Of a stretch of DNA of 64,000 bases, positions 22,925-36,420 are shown piece after piece. The position numbers and the translations under genes are program-made. Location of the stretch: contig CALYLX010000111.1 in assembly GCA_944990035.1 (NCBI GenBank), positions 434,001 through 498,000 on the forward strand, written 5' to 3'. Each line of letters begins with the position of its first letter. The first letter of the stretch is position 1. Under the pieces are notes generated by a model. That model was not told the origin of the DNA and did no database searches. It worked only from the letters and a program-made list of their open reading frames with translations. The DNA is from Clitopilus passeckerianus (taxonomy: Eukaryota > Basidiomycota > Agaricomycetes > Agaricales > Entolomataceae).

Positions 22925-23337
22925 TAATCTTCTTCTTGGCCATGATTCTGCGATACCCTCAAAGTCTACTTTTCGATTTTCTAGATTTGCCTAACAGCAT
23001 TGCTTCCACATACTTGAGTCTCGCTTCCTCCGACCTTCCGAAACTAAGGAATATATCGCTCGACATGTCCGAGCCTACTCAGACTGAAGTAACGGCTAAG
23101 GTTATTCGAGCGGGTTTCGGGGATGACACAAGATGGAGTGTACGAAACAAATCTGCCATCAGCCTTTCAGACTACGTCCAGCTGTAGCGTCTTTGAATAA
23201 CATATCCGGTGTCGCTCCCAGCTCAATCGCCAGCTGCGTAATCTGCCAAGTATTCACTGAACTCCTGGTCCAATCTTGGTTAGCAGGAGAACACCAGATC
23301 AATATGGTCTCACCACAAGAACTGACAGATGCAGCCT
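22925..23337. other. Stretch between copies d and e
   Basis: Plus-strand frames here (to 23187 and 23133-23375) are shadows or short. One contains LASSDLPKLRNISLDM, which is LRR-like, but no gene model is supportable. Confidence 0.3.
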
Positions 23338-24200
23338 TCATGCTAATATGCGAAGCTTTTGGGGACCTTCGGTAGTGGAGTCGGAAAGAGAGTCAAGCAC
23401 CACAACTATCGACAGGTAAGCCTTCCCAACTTCACCCAGGTGCGTGCCAATCGCTTCAATGGCAGCATAGTAAGGCTCCTCGTAGTCGAAAGACGTATCG
23501 AGCAAAATCTCGTGAATTGCTCCACAGGCTTCCACGTGTTTAGTATACGTGTATTTTATGGCCTCCTGTGCATGGTTCAAATGCTCCTCTGGCACTCGGA
23601 TGTCTTTCGACCCCGTGCAGACATGCCCCGGGCATTGGTAGCATACCAAGCATTTCGAGCATTCGAACTGCTTGAAGGTGGCTGGAAGACCATTCCATCT
23701 TATGAAGGGTGCGGGCCACTGGCAGAAGAAGGGTGGCCATCTCCTGAATGTATCGGTGGACTGTTTCCGACTTTGCGGGATCCACTGGGTGCTTCAAATC
23801 CAAGTCCTTCGCATTTTGAATTGCCTCTTGCACGATGAGATCGAGGATTTCCTGGTCAACGTCCGCAATGGCCATGGCGCTTTGCCAGACTCCCCAGAAA
23901 AATATTGTGGCGGTAGCTAATAGAGATCATAGTCAACGAGCTGTCGCTTGAAATGAGAGTGCTAATGAGAGTCACCTGCAAGGCCGGAAATGCCTAACCA
24001 AAGGATCGTTTTCTGTGCTTTCGTTCTTCCACCTGCATCGGCTTTGGCTATTCTTTGTCCTTGGGAGAGAGGTTGGATAGAGTACCGCCGTAATGAAGCT
24101 GCCCCGGCGTGGTTGAAGGTGGGGAGGACTTGACTTTGGATGTAACGAGCCGGTATCCGAGGAGCAGCAAGCCGAATATGTTAGACCAGCATACTGCCTC
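23338..24200 (-). pseudogene. Frameshifted member of the leader-TM-helical family (copy e)
   Basis: The leader frame reads IRLAAPRIPARYIQS then SLRRYSIQ, a strong mitochondrial presequence look, then AGGRTKAQKTILWLGISG into the split membrane helix; the intron has the conserved gtgac donor. Exon 2 gives TATIFFWGV and KDLDLKHPVDPAKSETVHRY. At about 23600-23625 (HPSA) the frame shifts by one base; the rest (HVEACGAIHEILLDTSFDYEE) is in the adjacent frame and ends at 23338. No in-frame ATG was found at the 5' end, where a TAA precedes the leader. Start loss plus frameshift argue for a pseudogene. Confidence 0.65.
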
Positions 24201-24505
24201 GTCACTAGTTCACTTGTGGTGGTGGTCTTGGACAAAGGTGCTGCCTTGATCTGAACCATCATTTGGGACCTGACCAAACCTGAACCCGCATTCGCTAATC
24301 TTCTTCAGCATGACTGAGCGAAAAACCTTCGGATGTCTGGATTTTGAGAGCAGTTTTGGATGTTGCGAAGCCAAAACCTCTAGTTGAACTCCAAACTCTT
24401 CTGGATAGGTTTTGAAATTTATAATATTCTATTAACATGTACTTTTGTCTATCTAGAAAAGCACATTATTAGCTTCTTATACACCACCGACTCGAACGAA
24501 ACCAA

Positions 24506-25362
24506 TTACCCAACGATATCATACGAATCCTCCGCCTTTCCGCCCCTCTCCCCAACCGCACTAATATCCTTCAACTTCGCCGTCCTCAGCCTAACAAACT
24601 CATCCGTATTATCCGTGTCATCCATGAGCTCCCCCAAATCCATCAGCGCCGCCTCCAACCTCTTAACGACCCTAACCGCCGTCTCCCACCCATCCACGCC
24701 CTTCCCGGCTCGAATAACCTCATGCACGTCCCGGCTCGCATCCACCATAATCCGGTGCGCGTGTTCCTTGGTAGGCGAAGGCAGGAAATACACATCGTCG
24801 CAGAACGAATCGATGATTTCCTGCGGGACGTCTCCGAAAAGCGCAGAACACAAGCTGAAGAAGTAGGTGTGGAGGGACTTGTAGTCGTCGAAATCGACAG
24901 AGTGGTAGTCCGCGTCCATCTGCTGGATGTGGATGAGGCAGAGGAGGATGTAGTTCGCTGCGTCGAGGTCGCTTATTACGGAGAGGGCGCTCCAGAGTGT
25001 AAATGAGGCTGCTCCGAGGAGGGTTGCTGAGGACGTGGTTGAATTTTTGGGTGAGCAAATGACCAAAACCCGGAGGTGAGGTGTATTGGGAACATACCGA
25101 CTATGATACCTTTAAGCTTCGACCGGGGCATTCCATCCGCCTTGAACCATAGTTTCCCCTTCCACCCAGGCGGCCGCACCTGGAATTGGCTGAGCTGGGT
25201 GAGTGACCTTGCACTTCCCCTCGGAGGAAGAGCTGCCAGTGGTGGTGATCCCGGCACGAGTGTAGGTCTCAGAGAAGGTCCGAGCCTGCGTCTTTGCAAA
25301 GCTAGTGCATCTTTTCTAATGAATTGTGAGAACGAGCGTTGAGCTGCCCGACGGGCCAGCAT
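24506..25362 (-). CDS. Intact divergent member of the leader-TM-helical family (copy f), probable mitochondrial membrane protein
   Basis: Exon 1 is 25098-25362 and exon 2 is 24506-25026; together they encode 261 residues. The N-terminus MLARRAAQRSFSQFIRKD is rich in Arg/Ala/Ser, lacks acidic residues, and is followed by further basic residues, a textbook presequence composition. One membrane helix (GIIVATLLGAASFTLWSAL) is split by a phase-1 intron at the Ala codon before Thr. The same position and phase are found at 36.4 and 42.2 kb. After the helix come DADYHSVDFDDYKSLHTYF and RDVHEVI, weak but colinear equivalents of the family motifs. The tail is acidic and charged. Copy f is the most diverged and looks fully intact, so it could be the conserved parent gene. 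Localisation is an inference. Confidence 0.75.
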
Positions 25363-25653
25363 GAGATGGAGATGAAGGTCAGAAACGAGTTGTGCCGTGC
25401 GGTCAGGTAGTGTGGGTGCTTGTTTACTCCGAGGCCCGTACCGAGTATCAGCGCTTCAGCTCTGGGTCTCTAACACTGGTCTAAAATTGGTTACATTCAA
25501 GGCTTCATGTTGTTGAAATAAATAAAATTCGTATAGCAAGTGATAGCGTGATCGTGGCACATATGTGGTATGGGTATATACGAAATTATGAAGTCGAATT
25601 AATTTTAAAGTGCAAAAATTGTCCCAATCCAAAAGCTATGCACTGGCAATCCA

Positions 25654-26500
25654 TCACGTCTTGGCAGCCAAAACAGCCTTCCTCCCCTCCTCAAACCTCT
25701 TCCCCTCCCCCTCCGCTTGCTCAACAATCTTCATCAACTTCTCTTCCCTACCCTGCAACCGCTGCTCCATACCGAGAATCAACAACTTCACCTGCTCGAT
25801 CTGCTCCAAACTCGCCGGCTTCTGAGCTTGAGGGTCCTGCTGAGGCTGGTTGAGGCTCAAGGGTGTGCCAGAACGTGGAGAGGGTGACATGGGGGAGGAT
25901 ATGGAGGATAAGGAACGCGTGTGGAAGCCGCGGGTTGTGACAGTGGGTGGGGGTGGCATTTCGAGTGTAGCCTGGAGGGAGGGGTGGGGTTAGGTTAATG
26001 GGGCAGAGGAACTGAAGAAAACGTACATGCCAGTTCTCACCGAGGAGTTCTGTGAGCTTACGTTCGAGTTGTTTCTCCCTGCCTCTGGATCTAAAGAGTG
26101 ATGTGAGATGGGTGGTTCCCGAGCGTGCATCGTTGAACTTACCGCTCCAAAGCTTCCATGCTTTTCTCGTTTTCCCTCTGCGTGCCTTGGAGTAGTAGCT
26201 CGAGGTTTTGCCGCTCCCTCGACACCGCTTGGATAGCCTCTATCGGAGGTCGTTCTGTAAGTTGGGCTTGCAGTGATTCAATCTGTGCTCGTAGCTGTTA
26301 CCGTTGTCAGTCTATAGCAGAAATTTTATCATTATGGGCCTTTAACGAACTTTGTCATTCTCCCGCTCTTTCTCCAAGAGCTGCCGCCTTAAAGCAACCT
26401 CAATGGTCTCCTCAGGCTCCCTCAAGATCCCCATATCGTCGAGATTGTGCACCGCAGATGGTCTTGCGCCATGGTGTCGGGTGGTATGCGAGCGTCTCAT
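25654..26500 (-). CDS. Coiled-coil hypothetical protein
   Basis: Four exons read from ATG 26500 to the stop at 25654. The first starts MRRSHTTRHHGARP and ends in LLEKERENDK. The second carries LRAQIESLQAQLTERPP and a run of Glu/Gln/Arg heptads to SMEALER. A short third exon has KQLERKLTELLGENWH. The last exon has a Ser/Pro linker and a second coil (EQVKLLILGMEQRLQGREEKL). The total is about 220 residues. The long heptad patterns indicate a dimeric coiled coil, perhaps a cytoskeletal or trafficking adaptor. I do not recognise the family. A divergent small gene starts 182 bases away at 26682. Confidence 0.7.
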
Positions 26501-26681
26501 TCTAACAGCTTGTTGTCGAGAAACGGTTCGACGAGTTGGATGCCAGACGACAAACGCGTGTTGAAATGATCACGCGCAGAGTTCGTCCCTATCACGTGCT
26601 GGGTACGCGAAGATTAGGTCCCGACAATGGACCCGACCTAGACTCAAACGAGTCAAAGTCCGCGACGTCTCTCTGCAAATT

Positions 26682-26980
26682 ATGAGCGCATTGGTCAAGC
26701 CATCGCTCCGCACTTTTGAAATGGGATTTTCGCCGAGGAACGTCCTGGACCACATCGAGGCCGTTCTCAGCAGGTGTTTATTGCCTTGGCCAGCGCCACG
26801 CAAATATGACATATTGAGGGCTTTAACTAACAAAGGTCAGTTGTGGTCGATACCCTTGCCTTTCGGGCTTCCGATGTTATCCCATGGCCCTGGTTTATAT
26901 TTACAGACGATGAGAATGACGACAGTCGGCGTCTGTTCGAGGCCCAACTATCGCCGTTCTACCCAATAGGAACTGAGTGA
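26682..26980 (+). CDS. Small two-exon gene, 75-residue hypothetical protein
   Basis: Exon 1 is 26682-26835 (ATG, MSALVKPSLRTFEMG) and exon 2 is 26907-26980. The intron has gtcag and ttacag ends and is phase 1. The joined protein has HIEAVLSRCLLPWPAPRKYD then DDENDDSRRLFEAQLSPFYP and a TGA stop. The spliced length is exactly 76 codons. The frame without splicing also stays open to 26969 but gives unlikely low-complexity text, so the spliced form is preferred. The mix of helix-forming and Trp/Pro residues looks like a real mini-protein. No family recognised. It may share a promoter with the coiled-coil gene. Confidence 0.5.
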
Positions 26981-27475
26981 GCCAGGCGGAGATTAACACC
27001 CCACAACAGGGCGGGTGATCGCTGGGCATTTGGAAGGGATGCTGGTTGCTGAAGGCACGAACAGCTTGGTGATCTGTACCACCAGCCTGTGTGTAAAAAA
27101 AGCACATGCATGAGGCATTGAATAGTCACCCGACAGCTCTATTAACAGAACCATCTGAATGCAGTAAGCTGATCTTTCCTATGGCGGATAGTTTGGGTGG
27201 GTTCATTTGGTCCCGTTTGGGTGCCAGAGTAGCCGCAGCCGAGCAACAAGCTATCAAAATCTGTTTGGAACTGAGGCACATCTAGGGTACAAAAAAATTT
27301 TACTCCTTTTTGAATTCTACGTCGTATATATCTTTGCATTCGACTTGGACCTGCGACCAGTCGGTTCATTGAGGCTGACCGCTGTTGCGCCAAACAAATA
27401 CAAACATACCTTGTTACTTCCTGGACCACCACCATCTCCTCCTGCTTAACCCCGCATAACCTTTCTTCGGCGAAA
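26981..27475. other. Upstream region of the SNF1 gene
   Basis: No coding or RNA feature supportable. Contains the presumed SNF1 promoter and 5' leader, with a CT-rich run just before the ATG (ccaccaccatctcctcctgc). Confidence 0.4.
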
Positions 27476-29797
<2,322 letters not shown>

Positions 29798-31275
29798 GGG
29801 TGACGGACGGGTCCGGCTCATTTTCTCTCTTATTTTCTCCTCTTTTTGATTCCCTTTCTTATGCATCACGATCTTCTCTAAGCATGTTCTTCACCACGGA
29901 TAGACGTTCGTGTCATTTATTCCACCCTTGTTTTTTTTTATTTTCGCTACACTCGTTTGCCCCATTGTTATCATCCTCTGCTGTGGAATTTTGCTCATCA
30001 TCTATAGACATCATATCACTACGTCCTCTCTTCTCGTCTCTTACCTGCCTCTTGCTCTTGTAGAATCCGACTCAAATGTATTTTATGTACGAAAACCCCG
30101 GCTTCCCTTCGCAGCTTTCGCAAGGATGGTGCTGGTTGGTTTATATGATATTTAGTATTACTGTATGTATGTCTTGTATAGTCAATAGCTTGCTTTATCT
30201 TTTTCCGGCTTTTTGTTTCACCAGTCGTGATTGCAGCCTGTCCAGCCCGCGCCATGGTGCTGGGTTAGGTCGATAAAGATAAACTTTAAGCTTTCGCCCT
30301 CTAATTCCGTCAACGTGCGTGATTGCTGGGCCAGCTGGTCGGCGGGGAAGCAATGATCAGTCCGAGTCCCTGTAAGGTGAATGGATTAACTTGCTCGTGC
30401 ATCATAGTTCGGAGCGTGCACCCCATGCAACCCGACGGTGAACTCCCATCGCAATTCGGACACGAAAACTTTGCATCCATGTGAAACAATCAAACCTCAA
30501 TCTGACTTTCTTTGGTAACACATTGACAATGTAAACTTTCTGGGCTGGTTTTGACCTTCGACTTTCATAGCTCCACCGTAGTGTCCTAAAGCAGGCGCGT
30601 ACCTAGTACGCCTTATACCCGCCAGCTCGACACTACGATCGGCGGGGAAAGTCTATTAAAACTGACAAACTGACATGGCCACGCGAGAAAATAGAAGTCG
30701 AATGAAGCGGACTGGAGATAAGGCACCCGTCAGCCTCGAGGATGGCTCACGTTGATTCAAGCACGCTGATAATAAGGTGGAGCGTGGCTCACGCAGGTTA
30801 AGCCTCGTGTACTCTCAATCTCGGTTGACAAGGAGCTGATCAACTGAGAGTGACAGGTCTTTGCAAGAGAGATTAATTAAACTTGGGTATGAAGAGCCGG
30901 CGGTCTGGAGCGGTTTTGGAGAACCTGAGTACCCATAGAACATGGAAAGCCTCGTGTGGTCTAAGTTTAGCAAGATCTTGGGGGTTTGTTGTTACTATAA
31001 ACTTCCATTTTTTGTTGATTTGGCCGCGTTCCGATCGAATTTTACCTTGCTGCGCTCCTCATCAGGGGGGAGTAGGAAAGCAGTGTCAGTTTGGGTCTGG
31101 TTCGGCATGAATCCCCACTGATCTTGGAATCGTGCTGGTTCTTCGAGGCAATCGTACACTCTCATTCATGACCTCCTCAGGGTTACATATGTCTGGGATC
31201 CCTGTCAAGACGGAACTCTCAGAGTCCCATGCATGCCTAGGATCAGGGCAAGGTTCAGACTCGGAATCCAATTGA
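29798..31275. other. Stretch downstream of SNF1
   Basis: T-rich 3' region at first, then unassigned sequence. No ORF with coding character; a minus-strand frame at 31086-31292 is a frame neighbour of the next entry. Confidence 0.35.
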
Positions 31276-31527
31276 TCAAAGCCCGCCAACATCCAGTCGC
31301 GTTTGAATTTGATACCGAATCTGATCCATCATCACAAAATGTACCGACTTCAACAGTCCAGAAATTTCCAGCGCATTCCGCCCAACACGTGTAGATTCCA
31401 ACGCATTGAATAGACTAATGCAGGCAACAATGACAGAGTAAAATGCGTCAAAAACATCGATTCTGCCGTACGCGCCAACCGGGTAATGCCGATACGACTG
31501 ATTTATTACCGACATCCCCCTGTGCAT
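31276..31527 (-). CDS. Possible small gene or gene fragment, 83 residues
   Basis: ATG at 31527, stop at 31276. The peptide has VFDAFYSVIVACISLFNAL and KSVHFVMMDQIRYQIQ. Downstream, a frame shifted by one base (31086-31292) has plausible protein text as well, so this could be a frameshifted gene of about 150 residues. No domain recognised and support is weak. Confidence 0.25.
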   Translation of the reverse strand: MHRGMSVINQSYRHYPVGAYGRIDVFDAFYSVIVACISLFNALESTRVGRNALEISGLLKSVHFVMMDQIRYQIQTRLDVGGL

Positions 31528-31684
31528 CCGAGTCCTTTACATCAAGCCTGAGTTTGCTCAAGTTGTCCTGGGTTAGTCACGCCAGCAAGGCTGGCTGGGG
31601 AATGTGGTTAGGGTGCTGGGACGGACTATAGTCGGACGGTTGGACTCACGCACATACCTTTCGCCTCTGGCACTCGACAACGAT

Positions 31685-32954
31685 ATGGATATGGAGTTGG
31701 ATATGGATGACGACCCTCCGCTTGGAGCTGGAACGATGATGAACGGTAGCAATAGCAGTGCTACGCTGCGGCAAAAGAAGGAGGTGAAGGAGGATGGGCA
31801 CGTGAGAGATGGATTGGATGGAGGGGCTGCGACCACTGGTGGTCCTGGTGGTGCAAGTGGGGTGTCTGTAGCTACGGCTACCGGTACGGTCGTTTCACAG
31901 AACCCGGAACAGCAGGAGCCCTCCATAAAGAGGTGTAATCAGTCCGATTCCGAAAAGGACCAGGACCAAGTGGAGTCAACACACAACGTCATACCCATAC
32001 CCGTGCTGGCAAAAGTAAGTGATAAGCCCTAGGGCTGTCCAGATTTTTTCTTTGCGCAAGCTAAAAACTAAACAACCTGTGCTATCGTAGGGATTGAACT
32101 TGGGACCTCTGAATTCCAGCCCGCTGTCCCTTCCCGACGATTTGACTTTTTACCAACCGCAAGCATCGATGCCGATGGCTACGACGACAAGCAAGCTGGC
32201 GTTGGGGGAGGTGCAGCTGCACTCCCCGAGCCATATTATAGGCACACCCTTTACAACGGATTCTTCGAGATTCGAGTATCCGTTCCCTGCAACGTCTACC
32301 TCTCCTTCCGCTTCTCTACCCGATTTCGGGTCCTCGTGTGCGCAACAACAATCTGTCCTCAGCACCAGTCCTACATTCCCAACCCTCTCACCAGGCTCGG
32401 CGTTCTCATCGTCAACCTCGACGTCCGACCATAAATCAGCGTCTGCCTACGAATCATCAGCATCGTCCTCCCCACCCTCGATCATCCACCACCCACCTCA
32501 AGCTGTGGTATCATCATCCTTCCCCCCATCATCGATCGTGAACGAGAAAGTGGCACACCACCCAAAGTTGAAGGTCACAGTGGCTCCAATACCCCCGAAC
32601 GTGGCGAAGAAGAGGCATAGGTGGAGTTTGAGTATGCTGACGAGGAGGGGGAATGCGGTTGTCAACGGAGCTGGAGGTGCCGGTGAAGGGTCTTTGGAGG
32701 ATGGGCATGCACATACACATGCATACGCGCATAGGCTTTCGCCTCGGACACCTCCTGCGGTACCGGATATACCTGAATCGCCACTTGAGCATCCGCATGC
32801 CACGCACCCGACGACACCGACGCAGACGTTAACGTTGACACCACCTGGTTCCGGGACGAGGAAGGATAGTTTGTTGAGGAAGTTGACTAGGAGGAGGTCG
32901 CAGCGGAATGGGGCAAGTATATCGCCTTCAAATTCGTCGACCCCTCCTTCATAA
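31685..32954 (+). CDS. Low-complexity hypothetical protein with basic C-terminal clusters
   Basis: Exon 1 is 31685-32014 and exon 2 is 32091-32954, joined through gtaagt and cgtag, giving 397 residues from the first in-frame ATG (MDMELDMDDDPPLG). The frame stays open upstream to 31604, so an upstream exon is possible. The protein is Ser/Thr/Pro-rich throughout. Two basic patches stand out: KKRHRWSLSMLTRRG and, near the end, RKDSLLRKLTRRRSQRNG, similar to each other in spacing (basic-x-x-SLLxxLTRRR). They could be phosphorylation-regulated membrane or nuclear-targeting segments. His-rich HAHTHAYAHR lies between them. Function unknown. Confidence 0.6.
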
Positions 32955-33849
32955 TTTGTGCACTTTATTCATTGTCTCCATGTCATTGTTGGACAATGGT
33001 TTTTTTTGGCGCATCATAGATATTTTTCGGGTTCTAGGGGTTATACCTCCAGATTTTTCTGGTGTTCATTTTTCTCCGGGTTTATATTTTCTGGGTTTTA
33101 CATATAGGAAGGTTCAAATCTATGCACTTGCTTTCACATACAATTTCTCCTACATACTTGCGCCTTTCTACATACGGGTGCTATCATCATACACACACGC
33201 TGATACTTATACTCATACCACTGCACCATGCAGCATTCATGCTCACGTTAACGTACTTACGAATTGGTACTGCAATATACACGGATGCGGACCTCGTGAC
33301 GTCATATTTGGTACAAAAATGTTCTGATGAGCACAAAAGACAGCCATTCACGAGAAGAAACGAGGGAAAGAAGTTTGTGCCTTTTTGAGGTAGGTTCCTT
33401 AGGGTAATGACGAAAGAAGCAGGATTCACATGTAAATCGACCTGTTTTCTGTCCATTTTATCCAAGAATGGCTTGTATAGAAGGTTCTTTGGCACAGTAT
33501 CTGGTGAAAATGCTTCCACTGGCAAGCAACCGGCAAGATCAAGGTCAAGCGTTCAAAACCCTTCAAAGGCATAAACATTGAATCGATGAAACAAAAACTA
33601 TGTAATAACATATTCTATCGATACATTACAATACAACACGATTCTTGGCCGTCCGACGCCGTCAGAACTTCCAGAGTTCACAGGTTCCTGCATGCCAGTG
33701 GTTCCTGGATCATGCTGATCAGAAGATGGCGACGTCCTCCCCGTTTGCCTTGCCTTGCCTGCCCGACTGTCACCTCGTGCGTCCTCAGGTTCGACGTTGA
33801 AGGTATACTTGACTGTAGGGGGAGCTAGGCATCCTTGTGGCCGCGTCCT
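32955..33849. other. 3' region of the low-complexity gene
   Basis: T-rich to about 33250. No supported gene. The right arm of the inverted duplication begins near the end of this stretch. Confidence 0.4.
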
Positions 33850-34194
33850 GGCTTATACTGGGACAATACGTCGCACAGTTCCCTCAGGATAAGAGTCGGA
33901 TAGGCTTCGGGCAGGGAGAAGGGTATGGGTCCAGACAGACGTAACAGAGGTGATTGAAAGGTGATGTCAGAGGTGGCCAGAGTATGACTGGAGGTCTGGG
34001 ACCTCTGGGAGTCGGGACGTGGCGGCCTAAGGCCCGAGGCCCGAGCGGAGGGGGTATCGTTGGGTATGATGCATGTGTAACTCGAGAGCCGATCATGGGG
34101 ATATATCAAGCACATTTCTTGGTGTTGGCATTTTTTGGGATATCTGCTTCCTTGTGTGGTTCCTATAGTCATCGAATGGTAATGACGGATGAGG

Positions 34195-35145
34195 TCATAT
34201 CCCGGTCCATATTGGCACTTCCTAGAAATGCAAACGCCAGTTAGTAGATTCGTCGTTAATCGTTAATCGTGAAGATTTGGATGGGGGGTGTTTTCAAAAA
34301 ACCTCGGAGGAGATTAGGCTTCGAAGTTTGGATATGGGTGTATGAATATGAACATTGAAATGAATGTGGCGTGGGTTGGGGCATTGATATTAAGCAGGGA
34401 AGGGCAGGGTGGATGAAAGAAGGGAGAGGCTGTATGAATCGTCGACCTACCACGTTAAGTATCGCATCGTCATAGTAGGGACCCACGTAGGTATTGTGCC
34501 GCTGTGTAGGTGACTGACGAACAGTCGGGCGTTCGACCTATGAAGATGAGATTCAATTAGCATCTGTAGCCACAATTCGGGATTGAGCCAGACGGGAAAC
34601 GGCATAACCGGAAAGGACCAGACGGCCCAGGGCCAAATGAATCATATAACACGAATATGAAAAACGGCCCCGGAAAGGACTCTGGTTGAGTCTGAATCTG
34701 TCTGATGTGGTCAAGATGAAAGTAGACGAACCAGAGTCTCAGTACTCGATAACCCCGAATCACTCAAGTTACCCGTGCTTTCTGAGCTCGATCGTCTTCT
34801 GCCCATGCTGGTCGGATGGCTTGGGTGGTGTTGGTATGGAGAGTGAGAGGTGCTAGTAGGTGGGCTTGGGGAGCGGGAGCCTGAGGATTTGCGTGTGAAC
34901 TAAGGAGGAGGATGGTCAGGGATTTGGATGATGGGAATAAGATCAAGAAGGAAAGGGCGGAGAGGGTAGAGAAAATCAGGAAAGGAGAAAAGGATACGTA
35001 CGGAGAATGCACGCGTTGCTTTGCGAATGGCGGATTTGAGAGTGGTTGTGCTCTGGCTTGGACGACGCTGGGATGTTGGATCTGACTGAGTTGTCTGCTG
35101 CGGTTGGGGCCTGGAGGACATAGCGCTCGATGTGTATAGCAGCAT
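34195..35145 (-). CDS. Gene X, right copy: small basic Ser-rich hypothetical protein
   Basis: Four exons (35145-35002, 34899-34732, 34537-34451 and 34221-34195) give 141 residues. It has the same blocks as the left copy: MLLYTSSAM, TTLKSAIRKATRAFS, VGPYYDDAILNV and the terminal EVPIWTGI. Intron positions and phases match the left copy in all three cases, so both are intact at the level I can check. As on the left, another frame stays open downstream (RLSGPIPFSLPEAYP to KPGRGHKDA, stop near 33825), which could be an alternative final exon. No known domain. Confidence 0.6.
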
Positions 35146-36171
35146 CTTAGAGGTCAAGTCTCAAGGAATAAGGGGAGACAGAGGGAGCGGATAATCAGGA
35201 ACTCAAGAAAGCAACCAACAATCAACCCTTCGTTCTTTTATCAACCTATCCCCTGAGATGAATATGTAAGAGAAGTTCCAACTCGGGCCTAGGGTTTTGT
35301 CCTTCCCTGTATTTGTCGACACATTCTAGGAACACCCTGCTGTTGCGCCGCGAATCATCTGCCTCAAGTGATTCATGATCTACATTCGTGCAGTGTTGGC
35401 TGGCTCCATAACGGGACAGGCCCAAGGGAGGAGTGGATGATCTGATCGGGGCTTGCTGGAAGGTAATGCATGACCTGCAACCTGCGATCTTGAGCCTTAG
35501 CCCCGGCTTGCCAGGAGGAAGAGGCGCAGTGACTGGCTTGTCGGAACTGGAGGTGGCCACAGACTACCACAGTGTAGCTAGATGACCTGGAGATGGCCGG
35601 GGATGCTTCACAGAAACATCGGAGTCCTGACATTGATGTTGAGCATAGTCTGGGCCCGTCAGAAGCCAAGCTAAAATTGACCTAGCATCTGTTTCTGATC
35701 GACGCCAATACCTCACCACTATGTCCCACCGAGATGAGGTCCACGTACGTGCAGACGCTTTTGGGCTCGATATATGGACCGCAGACCATTCGGAAGGGGC
35801 TCTTGGACCTATAAATGAATTCTCGGGCAAGCGAATGCGTGCCGATTCGCTTGGATTGAGCTCGACGGAAGAGACCAGGGAGATCAAGGCAACAACGTCA
35901 GGCCCTTACGCTCAGACATTCTCATCCGTGCCCTGGATGGACATGTTGTCTCCGGGCAGATGGTGGGCTGTCAAGCCTCCAGGCTCGGAGTGGCGGCACG
36001 TTGCTCCGAAGTTTGGCCTGTATTCAAAGTATGGTCAGGAACAGCGGAATGACTGAGAGTTTTAGAAGGTGTCTCGATTGAAGCAGCACCGAGTGTACAA
36101 AAGACTTTGATAATTGTCATTGTGGGTCCGAGGGAACACCCAATTGGTTGAGTGGGACAGCTGATGATGCT

Positions 36172-36190
36172 GAGATCAGCGTGACCATCG
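36172..36190 (+). promoter_or_regulatory. Family 5' leader element upstream of copy g
   Basis: Plus-strand GAGATCAGCGTGACCATC, inside the right arm. Nearly identical to the elements of copies b and c and of the solo copy by the F-box gene. Confidence 0.45.
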
Positions 36191-36420
36191 TTGTTCCCGA
36201 CCACCACTGCCACCAACCCAGCTTGAATGCATTCTCGGTCGATTTTGTTCACTATTTCTCGCTGCTGTGCGTCGTCTCGGTTAGCAAGGTCGGGACAACA
36301 TTGTCTACAGGATATATTAGAAGTACTCAAGGATGTTTACCCGTAGATGTTGTTAAATAGGTAATGATGGTAGACACCACGGCAGCCTGCTAGCTTTGTT
36401 CAGGATCATCATCACAATTG

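Larger units (their letters stand above)
33850..36360 (-). repeat. Right arm of a large inverted duplication
   Basis: Reverse-complement partner of 15.69-18.08 kb. It contains the second gene X, the shared non-coding part (35.25-36.06 kb) and, at 36.15-36.36 kb on the plus strand, the leader segment of a family copy similar to copy c (HSRSILFTISR against LSRSILFSIPR). The match to the left arm ends near 36360; beyond that the plus-strand family gene resembles copies d and e instead. The arms lie about 16 kb apart and flank the FunK1 to low-complexity-gene block. Confidence 0.75.
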
